Assembly: GCA_036250195.1 (NCBI GenBank)
Contig: JAVHZZ010000003.1
Span: forward strand, 39,040,335 to 39,104,334
Length of the DNA stretch: 64,000 bases
Origin: Mixophyes australis
Lineage: Eukaryota; Chordata; Amphibia; Anura; Limnodynastidae
Direction of reading: 5' to 3'
The translations under genes were made by a program, and so were the position numbers. Within the stretch, counting starts at the first letter, position 1; each line of letters starts with the position of its first letter. Shown here piece by piece: positions 54,961 to 64,000 of this stretch. The notes beneath the pieces are model-generated. The model was not told the origin of the DNA. It did no database searches and saw only the letters and a list, made by a program, of their open reading frames with translations.

Positions 54961-54962
<2 letters not shown>
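54385..54962 (+). mobile_element. Helitron-like non-autonomous element
   Basis: The 5' end TCTAATATATAAATGC is preceded by A. The 3' end carries a perfect 7-bp hairpin, TGCATGA-GTA-TCATGCA (54934-54950), 12 nt before a CTTG terminus, followed by T. Insertion between A and T without target duplication, TC at the start and a hairpin near the 3' end are Helitron features; the terminus is usually CTRR, so CTTG is one base off. The interior has two near-identical 47-bp direct repeats (54534 and 54773) containing TGAGGTAATTTTACCTCA. No Rep/helicase sequence. Confidence 0.6.

Positions 54963-55027
<65 letters not shown>
54963..55027. repeat. (TA)n microsatellite
   Basis: About 32 TA units directly after the Helitron-like element. 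Confidence 0.95.
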
Positions 55028-55032
<5 letters not shown>

Positions 55033-55499
55033 CATACAGAACTTGAGTGAAGAATAATTACCAGTGGGGATTTTGCATTGATGCAGCGCTGAAGACAACA
55101 GAAGCAGTGCCAGGAAAAAACAAACTGAGGCAACTAGATTGCAGGTGTCCAAAATGAGCAAAGCCAGAACCAGCAATACTGTAAGATGCAGTCCAGAAAT
55201 GAGAATTCAAATACATTTTGAAACAGGAATCGGTCCACAGACAGGACTAAACAGGTCAGGATACAGGAGCCGATGCAGTGACCGAAACAAATAGGTCAGG
55301 ATCCCGGATCTAAGAGCAAGAGTGTCAAAAGCTGTCAAATGCTATCACTGGGCCATGAGTGCAGCATTGGTCAGGGTTTAAATAGTGATGTGTTTCAATA
55401 AACTCACAGAAGAAGTCCCAACTGCACTTAGAACTAATTGAAAAAAAAATGCAGAGCACATTTCTTACAAAGGAAAGCACACCTGTGTAGCTGCAGTGC
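55028..55499. other. Possible LTR-like fragment (minus)
   Basis: 55160-55410 has the texture of a Gypsy LTR in reverse: CAGGATACAGGAGCC, GGGTTTAAATAGTGATG (a TATTTAAA box on minus) and a Leu/Cys-rich pseudo-frame on minus. No ends or partner LTR were found. Confidence 0.3.
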
Positions 55500-55690
55500 A
55501 TGGCAGATCTGAGTGCTCACAGGATGCAAGGCAGATTTAATCCTAAAACCTGCCCTGTAGCTGGTGCAAATTACACATCTGAAAAAGGCGTACTTACGAG
55601 AAACCAAGGATTTGTTTTGGATGCATCTACATTGGAATACCCTCATCGTGCCCAGTGCTTGTTTTCTCCTTACCTTCCTGATTATTGAAC
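55500..55690 (+). mobile_element. MITE fragment (same family as 24958)
   Basis: CTGTAGCTGGTGCAAAT, CTGAAAAAGGCGTAC and TTGGAATACCCTCAT follow the order seen at 25016-25140. Ends not resolved. Confidence 0.4.
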
Positions 55691-56139
55691 CCCTGGCAGC
55701 CACTGCTAGGATCTTTCCAGATATACTGGGAGTGAAAATCTTTATTTTATCCATTCCAAGTTGATACCAAAGGTTATAAAATATATTTCTCCAAATCAGA
55801 GGCAATGCTATTGAATGTGTCCCTAAGTGACCCACAAAAACTCACTTCTCAATTTAAATTCAAGTGGCAGACAAAACAAATATCTAGGATTCTTTATCAC
55901 TGCTTCATAGGACCTTCTTTATTGAGAACATTTTCCAGGGTCTATTTGCCAGAATTAAAACAGAACTGGCACCTTGGTGGCCCCTGATAATGTTATGGCT
56001 GTTTAGGGTCACAAGTGTTCTCTAAATTTTTCTGGAATAAAAAATAACCTATAATCTGACTACAAAATAATTCTTTTAAATTCTCCAAATTACCTTTTCC
56101 ACTCAAATGTTGCAACCCCACTTAGTTAACACTGGGCCT
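55691..56139. other. No feature recognised
   Basis: AT-rich. Short frames lack motifs. AGGACCTTCTTTATTGAGAAC and similar words may be an old LINE scrap, but this is not supported. Confidence 0.3.
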
Positions 56140-56475
56140 GTTTCATTAAGGAACGTAAAAATACATATACGTGACTTTTTTCGTATTATTGCACAAGAGA
56201 AGGTCTATACGCAAGTGAACGCAAGTACATCCAATTCATATTGGAATGCAAAGGACACTTTCAACAGCCTACAATTTCATGGGCAGAATGAGGGAGGGTA
56301 GGTGCGTATGTATGTAGTCAATGTACAGTAAGGACATGCCAAGGTCACGCACACACATCCGTTTGATTGATACTTTGGTCATCGCTGAGATATGTGACTT
56401 TTAACCGTATAACTACAGGGGCGGTGTAAGTGCCGAGTGATAGTGACGACAATCTAGAACATATGTTTGTAATCA
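56140..56475 (-). mobile_element. MITE fragment (family of 24958), inverse
   Basis: The end GGGCCTGTTTCATTAAGGAA resembles the other MITE ends in the window. The interior has TATACGCAAGTGAACGCAAG, GTAAGTGCCGAGTGATAGTG and CTAGAACATATG, mirroring 24958-25200. Confidence 0.5.
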
Positions 56476-56514
56476 AGAGCAAATGCATTTTATGCACAGT
56501 AGACGACATGAAAA

Positions 56515-56850
56515 GCATGGTGGCTTAGTGATTAGCACTTCTGCCTCACAGTAATGGGTTCATGAGTTTGATTCCCGACCATGGCCTTATCTGTGTGGAG
56601 TTTGTATGTTCTCTCCGTGTTTGTGTGGGTTTCCTCCGGATGCTCCGGTTTCCTCCCACACTCCAAAAACATACTGGTAGGTTAATTGGCTGCAATTAAA
56701 TTGCGCTAAGTCTCTCTTGATCTGTGTGTGTAAATTAGGGGATTTAGATTGTAAGCTCAAATGGGGCAGGGACTGATGTGACTGAGTTCTCTGTACAGCG
56801 CTGCGGAATTAGTGGTGCTATATAAATAGATGATGATGTTGATGATGAGT
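56515..56850 (+). mobile_element. tRNA-headed SINE, near full length
   Basis: Head CATGGTGGCTTAGTGATTAG with A box TGGCTTAGTGA, B box GAGTTTGATTCCC, body TTTCCTCCGGATGCTCCGG, tail GCGCTGCGGAATTAGTGG, CTATATAAATAGATGATG. Confidence 0.88.
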
Positions 56851-57149
56851 ATACAGGGATGATCTCTTTAGAGTGTAATTCACTAATTGATGTAACTTTT
56901 GGCCCTCAGAAGAAAACATCAAAAGGAATGGTAGAGAGAGTTGGGTCCACTGTTTGAGCATTATTACAAGGAAGAAATTAGAGAAAAAGTAGCCCCCAGT
57001 TCCATATCTGTTTTGATAGCGACAATACCTATAAAATATATTATAGGTGGTAATAAATCCCGGAGAAAACTATCTACCAAGTTAAATTCTGCTGAACCCA
57101 GTTGTTTGAGAAACAGTGGCCGTAGGGGTAAGTTTGTACATATCTGGTG
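56851..57149. other. No feature recognised
   Basis: Short non-coding stretch. The 81-codon frame at 56941-57186 has no motif. Confidence 0.35.
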
Positions 57150-57425
57150 GACATGTCGGAAACAGTGGTTATCGTATTACCGATGACCACAATTCCGACA
57201 TACATCATCCCTAAAAAAATAGACATTTGCACAAAAAACAAAGTACAAACAAGCAGACTTGCCTGAAAGCCGAAGATGCAGATGTCCAATGACACCACAG
57301 AGCTGTCCATTCGGAATCACTGCCTTGCAGTCTGTGGTGCCATCGGACATCTGCATCTTCGTTTTTTTGTAGGGATGAAGGATGCGGGAATTGTGGTCAT
57401 TGATAATCCGTACCCAACCCGTTGG
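57150..57425. mobile_element. Palindromic MITE (ACCACAATTCC family)
   Basis: Left arm ATTACCGATGACCACAATTC and CATCATCCCT; right arm AGGGATGAAGGATG and GGGAATTGTGGTCATTGATA. The central arms are GAAGATGCAGATGTCC with its complement GGACATCTGCATCTTC. The same end motif (GTGGTAATCG, TTCCGACA) bounds the palindrome at 58735-59185. Confidence 0.7.
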
Positions 57426-57567
57426 AAATTAGCAACCTGTTGGGATAAAATCCAAAAAATGCCTTTTCACACTTTTGGGATTACCTGTACCCAAAGATCC
57501 TTGTAATAATGTCTTATACTACTTCCCCCTAAATGTGAATAAAAATGTGGGCAAATGGATTTTCTGG

Positions 57568-57910
57568 CTATAGCTGAGTACACGCTACAGTAATTTCATG
57601 CAATTATCATTCAGATCACACGATAAAGGACCGTTTGGTCAGATATCACATAAGTGTGTACTGTCCCACGAACATGTATTATCGCTCCAAAGCATATCGT
57701 ATGGTTTCATTTTATTTGGCTTTCTAAACTTCCTAAAAATCACGATCAACGACGTTAGGCAAATGCAGAAGTGTGTACGCACTCACGACCAGCAGCGTAG
57801 GCAGATATCTATAGAGTGTGCAGAGTCATGATCTCTTCAGCAGATGGCTATGAGAGATGAAGAGCACAGATCTGATGATAAATCGTGTAAATTGTATATA
57901 GTGTGTACAC
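57568..57910. mobile_element. Harbinger-related non-autonomous fragment
   Basis: TAGCTGAGTACACGCTACAG resembles the Harbinger terminus AGCTGGGTACACACTACAGG at 17 of 20 positions, and ACGATAAAGGACCG echoes ACGATAAAGGGAAG of its left end. The opposite end is not clearly found. GTGTGTAC words recur at 57654, 57773 and 57901. Treated as a relative or fragment. Confidence 0.4.
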
Positions 57911-58469
57911 ATAAATCAGCAGGCTGATCGGGACTTTCAGTCATTGGTAAAATCAGTGCACAAATTGCATCTGTAGTGATTTTCACAAATATGTGGAAGG
58001 AAAGGAAACAGTCACAATTCACCTACAGGATAGATAAAACACCTTGGCATTATTTTGGACCCCATAGATCTATGCAGAAAGACAAATGAAGAGAAGGTCG
58101 TCTTCACTTTTGTGCTTTGAAGAGTCCAAGAAGCTTAAAATTAGAACAAATCAGTTGCAAGTTTATTTGTAATTACAACTTTACTTCATTGACATAAGAA
58201 ATAAATCTGCATAGATTTAAATAAATTGACATATCCCACTTCATTTACATACATTTCCAGCAGTCTCTTCCTACATCCTTATTCTACTGGCCCATGTTGG
58301 CCTCTTCTCCCTTCTTCATATCAACAACATTTACAAGCATCTGCAGGTATGTTCTTAATCAATGTTTTCTTGTTAACTGTTGCAAAACGCAGACTCTGTA
58401 TTGCTATACTCTGGATTGCCTGATCTTTCGCTAAATGAATTTTTTTTTTTTTACTCCCAGAAATTACAG
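57911..58469. other. No feature recognised
   Basis: AT-rich sequence with a poly-T run at 58439-58452. Non-coding. Confidence 0.35.
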
Positions 58470-58615
58470 GCTGTAGTAAGTGTCCTTTGCGTACGTAGAT
58501 GTAGTTTCCATTGTTGCATTTAGTTGCGTATGACCCAGTTCTGGGCATGCACAGAGTGATTTTGCGTCTGATACGCATATAATCATCAGATACGTGCCTT
58601 GATGAACTTGGCCCT
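58470..58615 (-). mobile_element. MITE end fragment
   Basis: Read on minus, GGGCCAAGTTCATCAAGGCA then CGTATCTGATGATTATATGC and GCAAAGGACACTTACTACAG. It is related in layout to 56140-56280 (GGGCCTGTTTCATTAAGGAA ... GCAAAGGACACTTTCAAC). Confidence 0.45.
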
Positions 58616-58734
58616 ACTTGTGCACAGAGAATATGTTTTCCCTTTAAACATTATTTTTATAAATTTCTATGGATTTTTTTGCTATAGTTCATATATGTTA
58701 TTGAAAATGTGTCTTATTAATCTACCAGGTTGGG

Positions 58735-59185
58735 TACGCTTTACCAATGTTCACTACTTCGACATGTAGAAAGCCTACAAAGAAAATCCGAAATTATTAA
58801 GAAACGATTGGAAAAGAATCAGACTTATCTGCAACCCAATGCTGGAGATCTCCGATGAGAAGTGTTCGGCACCTCAGGATGACGTCATCGCAACGTCTGT
58901 CATTAGAAATTTAAAGCGGCAATGTCGGGTTAAGTGTTTAAACACTTGACCTTAGGGGTCCCCACATTGCTGCTTTAAATTTCTATTGACAGACGTCGCA
59001 ATGACGTCAGCCTGAGGTGCCGAACACTTCTCCAATCGGAATCACTTACTGTCAGCATGGTGCTCCCATCGGAGATCTCCAGCGTCAGATTGAAGGTAGG
59101 TCGGTTTATTTTCCAATTGATTTTTGATAATTTCGGATTTTCTTTCTAGGGCTTCTCCGTGTCGGAATAGTGGTAATCGTAAAAA
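58735..59185. mobile_element. Palindromic MITE, about 450 bp
   Basis: Mirrored blocks: AGAAAATCCGAAATTATTAA with TTTCGGATTTTCTTTCTAGG; CTGGAGATCTCCGATG with CATCGGAGATCTCCAG; GTGTTCGGCACCTCAGG with CCTGAGGTGCCGAACAC; GACGTCATCGCAACGTCTGT with its complement; AATTTAAAGC with its complement. The loop lies near 58930-58965 (AAGTGTTTAAACACTT). Non-coding. Confidence 0.8.
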
Positions 59186-59215
59186 CGATTACCACCAAAT
59201 CTGCCACTGCTTTTA

Positions 59216-60221
59216 TAATTGTGTAATTAAATCCACCTTAGTAAAAGTAAAACTGCATTATGAATAGCCTTCCCTATCTACAGTAAAACAAATGTTCAAT
59301 GCGTTGTACAATCTATTTTCCTTAAATATGTCAAAATATTTGTGTCTTATGAAACATAATTTTCCTGCCACATATTTTTCCAGTTCTAAATTGTCTCTGC
59401 TAAAAGAGATTGCACTTCAGACTCACATTATTTTCTTGTTAAAATGGGCCTATTAAATTGAAAGACTAAACTGTATTTGGCAATCAATAAATTGACTTCT
59501 GTATGTTGACCTCTGCTTTGTCTGAGCCAATATTAACTGCAGTTGTTCAATATAATATTGTTCATTTTAAGAAAAATCGATGTCCACTTGTTGTGGTGCC
59601 TTTCAGGTTTTGTAATATACCAAACTATATAATTAGAACTGAATAACGAAATATGTCAAGGCGAATTACGGTTTTGGTTGAGACATGTCAAAAAATTCTA
59701 CGATATAACTTGGGTCTTTTATACTGAATAGCAACATAGATGGAGCACATACGTCTTTTCATTTCGCTTTGCTTGAGAGGCCTCAGTCAGGTCAATTCAT
59801 TTAACGGAGAGTCCCCCTCCCCTAATAGGCTGATGTATAATTGACAGCATCAAGCCCATCAACCTCTCTATATAATGGGCCTTGTGTAAAGTGTGACATT
59901 TGCGTCCATGCTTTATACTTTAAACGTATCTTGATGCGGTCAAATGCTAGAAACGCCAACTTGATGATGATGACTGGCATTTTAATGTGTATTTTTTAAA
60001 AAAATATACCAAAAAATAAATATATAAATTACATTTAAGACCCCCTAAAGTAAGCTAAGCACCAACGCTCATAAACCAAGCTGATTATCACTAATGTGGG
60101 GAGGTGGAAACAAACAGGTGGGTTAGGGTATCCCCGTAACAGCCACAACCAGTGGACTCCTCCTAACATCCTTGGCTGGTGGGTGTTAGGTCAATAATTT
60201 TAATAAAGAAATAGCATTTTT
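59216..60221. other. No gene recognised
   Basis: AT-rich sequence. Around 60040-60200 GGGTTAGGGTATCCCCGTAA and CTTGGCTGGTGGGTGTTAGG look like a foldback arm leading into the next entry. Confidence 0.35.
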
Positions 60222-60690
60222 TCTATTTGGTACTACTGGTCCCAGCAAGCCCTCGCAGCCATAAACTGCTTGGGTTTGCTGGTGCTTGTTGAACTACAAG
60301 TACCAGCATACCCACGGCTGCCAGAGCATACTGATTCTTGTAGAACTACAGGGGCAAACGCAGGATTTGCAGAGGGGGGTTTCCACACCACGCCACCAGT
60401 GGGCGTGACCAGCATGCATGGGGGTGTGGCTATAATTTTAGAGAGTGCTTGGCTGCTCTCCAACTCTCCCTATCCCCATAATGTACATGGGCAATGTTGC
60501 GTGCACTACTGTTAGGTGCATGCAGCTCTCTCTTTTTGAGCAGAGCCATGTGAAGCGGGGGCAGGGTCCAGCCACCTCAATTACACAGTGCCCCAAATTT
60601 GGAGGGGTTTTGCCAGGCACTAGGAAACCCCCTCGGTTTGCCTATGAACTACAAGTGCCAGAATGCCCTGGCTTCCAGGACCTTTAAATA
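60222..60690. repeat. Foldback core remnant (ACTTGTAGTT family)
   Basis: GGTCCCAGCAAGCCCTCGCA, TTGCTGGTGCTTGTTGAACT, ACTACAAGTACCAGCATACC and GAACTACAAGTGCCAGAATG are the motifs of the centre of the 12456-14082 foldback. A 295-bp hAT MITE splits this copy at 60351. Confidence 0.6.
60351..60645. mobile_element. hAT MITE with 8-bp target duplication
   Basis: Perfect direct repeats GAACTACA at 60343-60350 and 60646-60653 flank a 295-bp insert. Its ends are GGGGCAAACGCAGG and (reverse) ATAGGCAAACCGAGGGGG. Removing it restores the host repeat GTAGAACTACAAGTGCCAG. Non-coding. Confidence 0.8.
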
Positions 60691-62369
60691 AACAGACACA
60701 CCATAGAAAAAGACCTTGAATTTAAATAAACACTCCCCCAATCCTTTGTTCTCCATTGTATTAGTCAGCTAAATCCAAAGGGTCTCTCTTCTGTCTTCTT
60801 ATTTTCCAAGATAGTCCATAGGTTAATAATAAAAACCCCTGTTAGACGATGAGCACTTGCTCCTAGCAAATGGTAGACAGGGGTCATGTCTGTAAATAAT
60901 AACTTTGATCTGGTTGGATAGAACTTGAGAAAGCCTTGTTGAATGGCTCTATGCACGTGGTCCCTGATGGAATTCAGTCCTACGCTGAACACGCTGGGGC
61001 TGTGTATTACTATGGCAGGGGGGCCCCACGGTGCACGTTTAAATATAACCAGCCCAGCCTGTCAAAGCTTGATGCGGGTTGCTGCATTCGGGGTGTTCCC
61101 TATGTTGCTCATCCCCCACATGGTAACCGGACCAGGCTTTGAGCTCTGGTGTTTGACTTACTTTTGGGAGCACCCACTTACGTGTTAATTCTTTTCCTCA
61201 GTACTGCAAACATATGTGCTGTTACTCATCATCACAATTGCCCCAGGGGTTGAAGACTTACGAGAGATGTTCCTCCTGTCTGGTGTGTATGGGGATGTGT
61301 TTTAAAATTGAGAGCTAACTTACCAAGAGGTACCCCAAACTCTTCCCAATGGCAATACAGCACCAGCACTCCTCCTCAGCTACTGACACCATAACATGCC
61401 TCTCAAACAAACAATACAGAAGTGGAAATTGCTCAATCAATTTATAGGCTCATAGCAGGTGCTTGAAAGGGTGGGGTTATCCTGAAAGGAACAAACACAG
61501 AGAAAAATCCCCCAGCACACTGCTATAGCCAGCAAAGGAGCTGCTATTTCTATTTGAACATAAAAATGCAGAAATCTCAGATGCACACATTTGCAAATGT
61601 ATGGAAAGCCACCCGCCACTTCACTGCGCTTCTGCTAATAGGGTGGTCCTAACTCTAACCAGTGAGAGTCCCTATTTTTGGGCCATACATATATGTGGTT
61701 TTAAATTGAGAGCGGTACTCAGTCAGCCCTTGCCAGTCCCTTCCCTCCCTTGCCCAGCCCGTCTAAGCGTATGGAGTAATAAGTGTAAGAGCCGTGTGAG
61801 TCATGTGGACATATGCATACACATCTTTGATGCATATAAGCAGTACAGCAATGCATATGTTACGCAAAAACGTACAACTCTACATGAGGGCTAATGAATG
61901 TAATATTTGCTGTATATACATAATGCAGATATTACATATATTTAGAATATACATATTTTGGTAACAATGGCAGCGGAATTCCTACTTTCCACCATGTTAA
62001 AATCTCCCTCTTGCTCCTGTATCCAGTCTCTGTACGGTAAGTAAGTAATACGTTTTCTGGACATTGATGTTACTGTTCTGTGTGTAATGTAAAACTCATG
62101 GCTACTAAATAAGAGCTCTCTCCTATTGTTAATGCTCCCCAGAAAGAAATATCAGATGCATTCAGCGTGATCTTTTATCAATAAGTAGTCTCTATTAGTT
62201 TTGAAGCAAGGACAAATGACGTAAACATTGTAAGCACTGTATCTCTGTTTGTTCTGAAACATGCCCTATCATAATCCATATGTTTCATCTATCTGTTAAT
62301 GTTTGAGAATGTTACATCAAGCAAAGCTTTCTTGTTCTTGAAAAATACATTTATCTCTATTTGACTATA
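60691..62369. other. No gene recognised
   Basis: Mixed-composition sequence. The frames at 60936-61188 have no family motif, and GCTGTGTATTACTATGGCAG near 61000 may belong to a MITE arm. Nothing else is supported. Confidence 0.35.
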
Positions 62370-63540
62370 TGCAACGATCAGCCACAACATTAAAACCACT
62401 GACAAGTACAGTGAATAACATTGATCATCTCATTACAATGGCACCTGTCAAGGGGTTTAATATATTAGGCAGCAAGTTGATGTGTTGGAAGCAGGAAAAG
62501 TGGGCAAGTGTAAGGATATGAGCGACTTTGACAAGGGCCAAATTGTGATGGTCAGAGCATCTTCTAAACGGCAGCACTTGTGGGGTATTCCCAGTAGACA
62601 GTGGTTAGTACCTACCAAAAGTGGTAGAAGGAAGGACAACTGGTGAACCGGCGAAAGGGTAATGGGCATCCGAGGCTTATTGATGCATGTAGGGAGCGAA
62701 GGCTGGCCCGTCTGGACCAATCCCACAGAAGAGCTACTGTAGCACAATTTGCTGAAAAAGTTAATGCTGGCTATGATAGAAAGGTGTCAGAACACACAGT
62801 GCATTGCAGCTTACTGCGTATGGGGTTGTGTAGGCACAGACTGGTCAGAGTGCCCGTGCTGACCCATGTCCACCACCGAAAGCAGCTACAATACCCATTT
62901 TATGATCGCCAGAACATGACAGTGGAGCAATGGGAGAAGATTGTCTGGTTTGATGAATCACGTTTTCTTTTACATCAATTGGACTGTCGCGCGTTTGTAA
63001 CGTTTACCTGGAGAAGAGATGGCACCAGGATTGGCATCACATTGGCATGCCGGCGGTGCTCTGGGCAAGATTCTGTTGGGAAACCTTGGTTCCTGGCAGT
63101 CACATTGATGTTACTTTGACACATTCCACCTACCTAAGGATTGTAGAAAACCAAGTACTCCCCTTCATGGCAGCAGTACTCCCTGATGGCAGTGGTCTCT
63201 TACAGCAGGATAATGCACTCTGCTGAAAGAGTTGCTCAGGAATGGTTCAGGAATGGTTTGAGAAACATGTCAGAGAGTTCAAGGTGTAGACTTGGCCTCC
63301 AAATTCCCCAGATCTCAATCTGACCGAGCATCTGTGGAATGTGCTGGAAAAACAATTCCGAGCCATGGAGGCCTCACCTCACAACTTACAGGACTGTGGT
63401 ATCTGACTTGGTGCCAGATACCACAGGACACCTTCAGAGGTCTTGTGGAGTCCATGCCTCGGTGGGCGAGAGCTATTTTGACGGCACGAAAAGAACCTAC
63501 ACAATATTAGGCAGGTGGTTTTAATGTTATGGCTCATTGG
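62370..63540 (+). mobile_element. Tc1-like DNA transposon, decayed
   Basis: 1,171 bp. The left end has GATCAGCCACAACATTAAAA and the right end GTGGTTTTAATGTTATGGCT, mutually inverted. TA lies on each side (62368-62369 and 63541-63542), the Tc1/mariner target. It contains one transposase gene remnant. Several internal deletions relative to a roughly 1.2-1.3-kb intact element make it inactive. Confidence 0.9.
62500..63510 (+). pseudogene. Tc1 transposase remnant
   Basis: The N-terminal helix-turn-helix region is broken (MSDFDKGQIVMVRAS-like, 62518-62562). The frame 62643-63119 carries RRKGNGHPRLIDACRERRLA, RATVAQFAEKVNAGYDRKVS, EHTVHCSLLRMGLCRH, then the first catalytic Asp in WFDESRF (62945-62970). 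Frame changes and a stop follow near 63118. The second Asp is in LQQDNAL (63202-63222), the last acid in PPNSPDLNLTEHLW (63294-63335), and the C-terminus is PRWARAILTARKEPTQY. Intact Tc1 transposases are about 340 residues and move the element between TA sites. Confidence 0.88.
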
Positions 63541-63542
63541 TA

Positions 63543-64000
63543 TTTATATCATGATCACAGCGACAGAGAACGGAGTACAGCAGGATTTAACATAACAGAA
63601 ACAGTGCACCATTTAAAGGCTTTCTTTTTGCATTTCAAATAGGATGAGATAAATAAAAAATCCATTAATAGTAATATGTAACAGATGCTTGCCTAGTGAA
63701 AATAGAGGAAATAAAATAAAAAAAATATTAGTTTGTGAAATGGAAATGTCTGAAACATGGAAATGAGAAAAGTCTGCTTTTTGTTTTAACATTTGACTGT
63801 AGCTGTTCAATAAGGCACCCGCGTCGCACTTAGGTACCCAACCATGGGCACTTGAGTCATGTGATCTATCTGTCGAGGCAGAAGTGCCACCTGCCAGACA
63901 TGTTTTTCTCATTTATTCCTAGTATAATGCCTGCCTATGACAGAGGGACCCCGGGGCAGCTAACCTGTCATGGATGGGACTACTATAGGGGCAGACCACT
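63543..64000. other. No feature recognised
   Basis: AT-rich sequence. The minus frame 63613-63912 lacks motifs. AGGTACCCAACCATGGG and CAGAAGTGCCACCTGCCAG near 63831-63898 may be repeat scraps. Confidence 0.35.

Overview
This window looks like intergenic, transposon-dense DNA from a vertebrate nuclear genome, most likely a frog or toad (inference). The clues are the mix of elements: CR1 and L2 LINEs, an L1/Tx1-like LINE, tRNA-headed SINEs ending in GCGCTATATAAATA plus (ATG)n, a chromodomain Ty3/Gypsy element, PIF/Harbinger, hAT and Tc1 elements, and many palindromic MITEs. Chromodomain Gypsy elements are absent from mammals and birds but common in fish and amphibians. I found no host protein gene, tRNA, rRNA or CRISPR array. 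Nearly every convincing coding stretch is transposon-derived and carries stops or frameshifts.

Layout. 0.4-2.4 kb: right half of a BED/hAT element, including its terminal repeats. 3.3-8.7 kb: L2 3' end, palindromic MITE, SINE, CR1 3' end, small hAT MITE, SINE. 8.7-11 kb: nothing recognised. 11-15 kb: a SINE split by a 392-bp hAT MITE with a perfect 8-bp target duplication, a 1.6-kb foldback element, and a MITE. 16.3-18.1 kb: left half of a second copy of the same hAT family with a 333-codon transposase stretch, then a 131-bp x3 tandem repeat. 19-26 kb: MITEs, L2 ends, SINEs. 27.2-29.9 kb: decayed CR1 with the ORF1 esterase domain, endonuclease and RT. 31.9-35 kb: L2 and L1/Tx1-like remnants. 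35-36.9 kb: repeats with a hammerhead-ribozyme-like motif, possibly Penelope-derived. 37.2-43.2 kb: an almost complete Ty3/Gypsy element (minus strand) with LTRs, GTACC target duplications, gag, protease, RT, RNase H, integrase and chromodomain. 44-47 kb: hAT MITE, SINE, LINE tail. 47.07-52.83 kb: a minus-strand CR1 interrupted by a complete 4.5-kb PIF/Harbinger element. 53.5-55 kb: solo LTR and a Helitron-like element between TA/CA microsatellites. 55-61 kb: MITEs and palindromes. 62.4-63.5 kb: decayed Tc1 element.

Most notable. (1) The Harbinger element (47852-52355, TTA target duplications) carries three gene remnants: DDE transposase (+), MADF-domain protein (-) and a MYB/SANT-like protein (+). 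(2) The Gypsy element has only 13 nt between its 5' LTR and gag. That leader is complementary over 10 nt to the predicted 5' end of its own RNA, which points to Tf1/sushi-type self-priming. (3) The two hAT copies show long inverted termini containing tandem subrepeats. (4) One hammerhead-like motif sits in the 35-37 kb repeat block.

All family names come from recognising motifs by eye; no database search was run.
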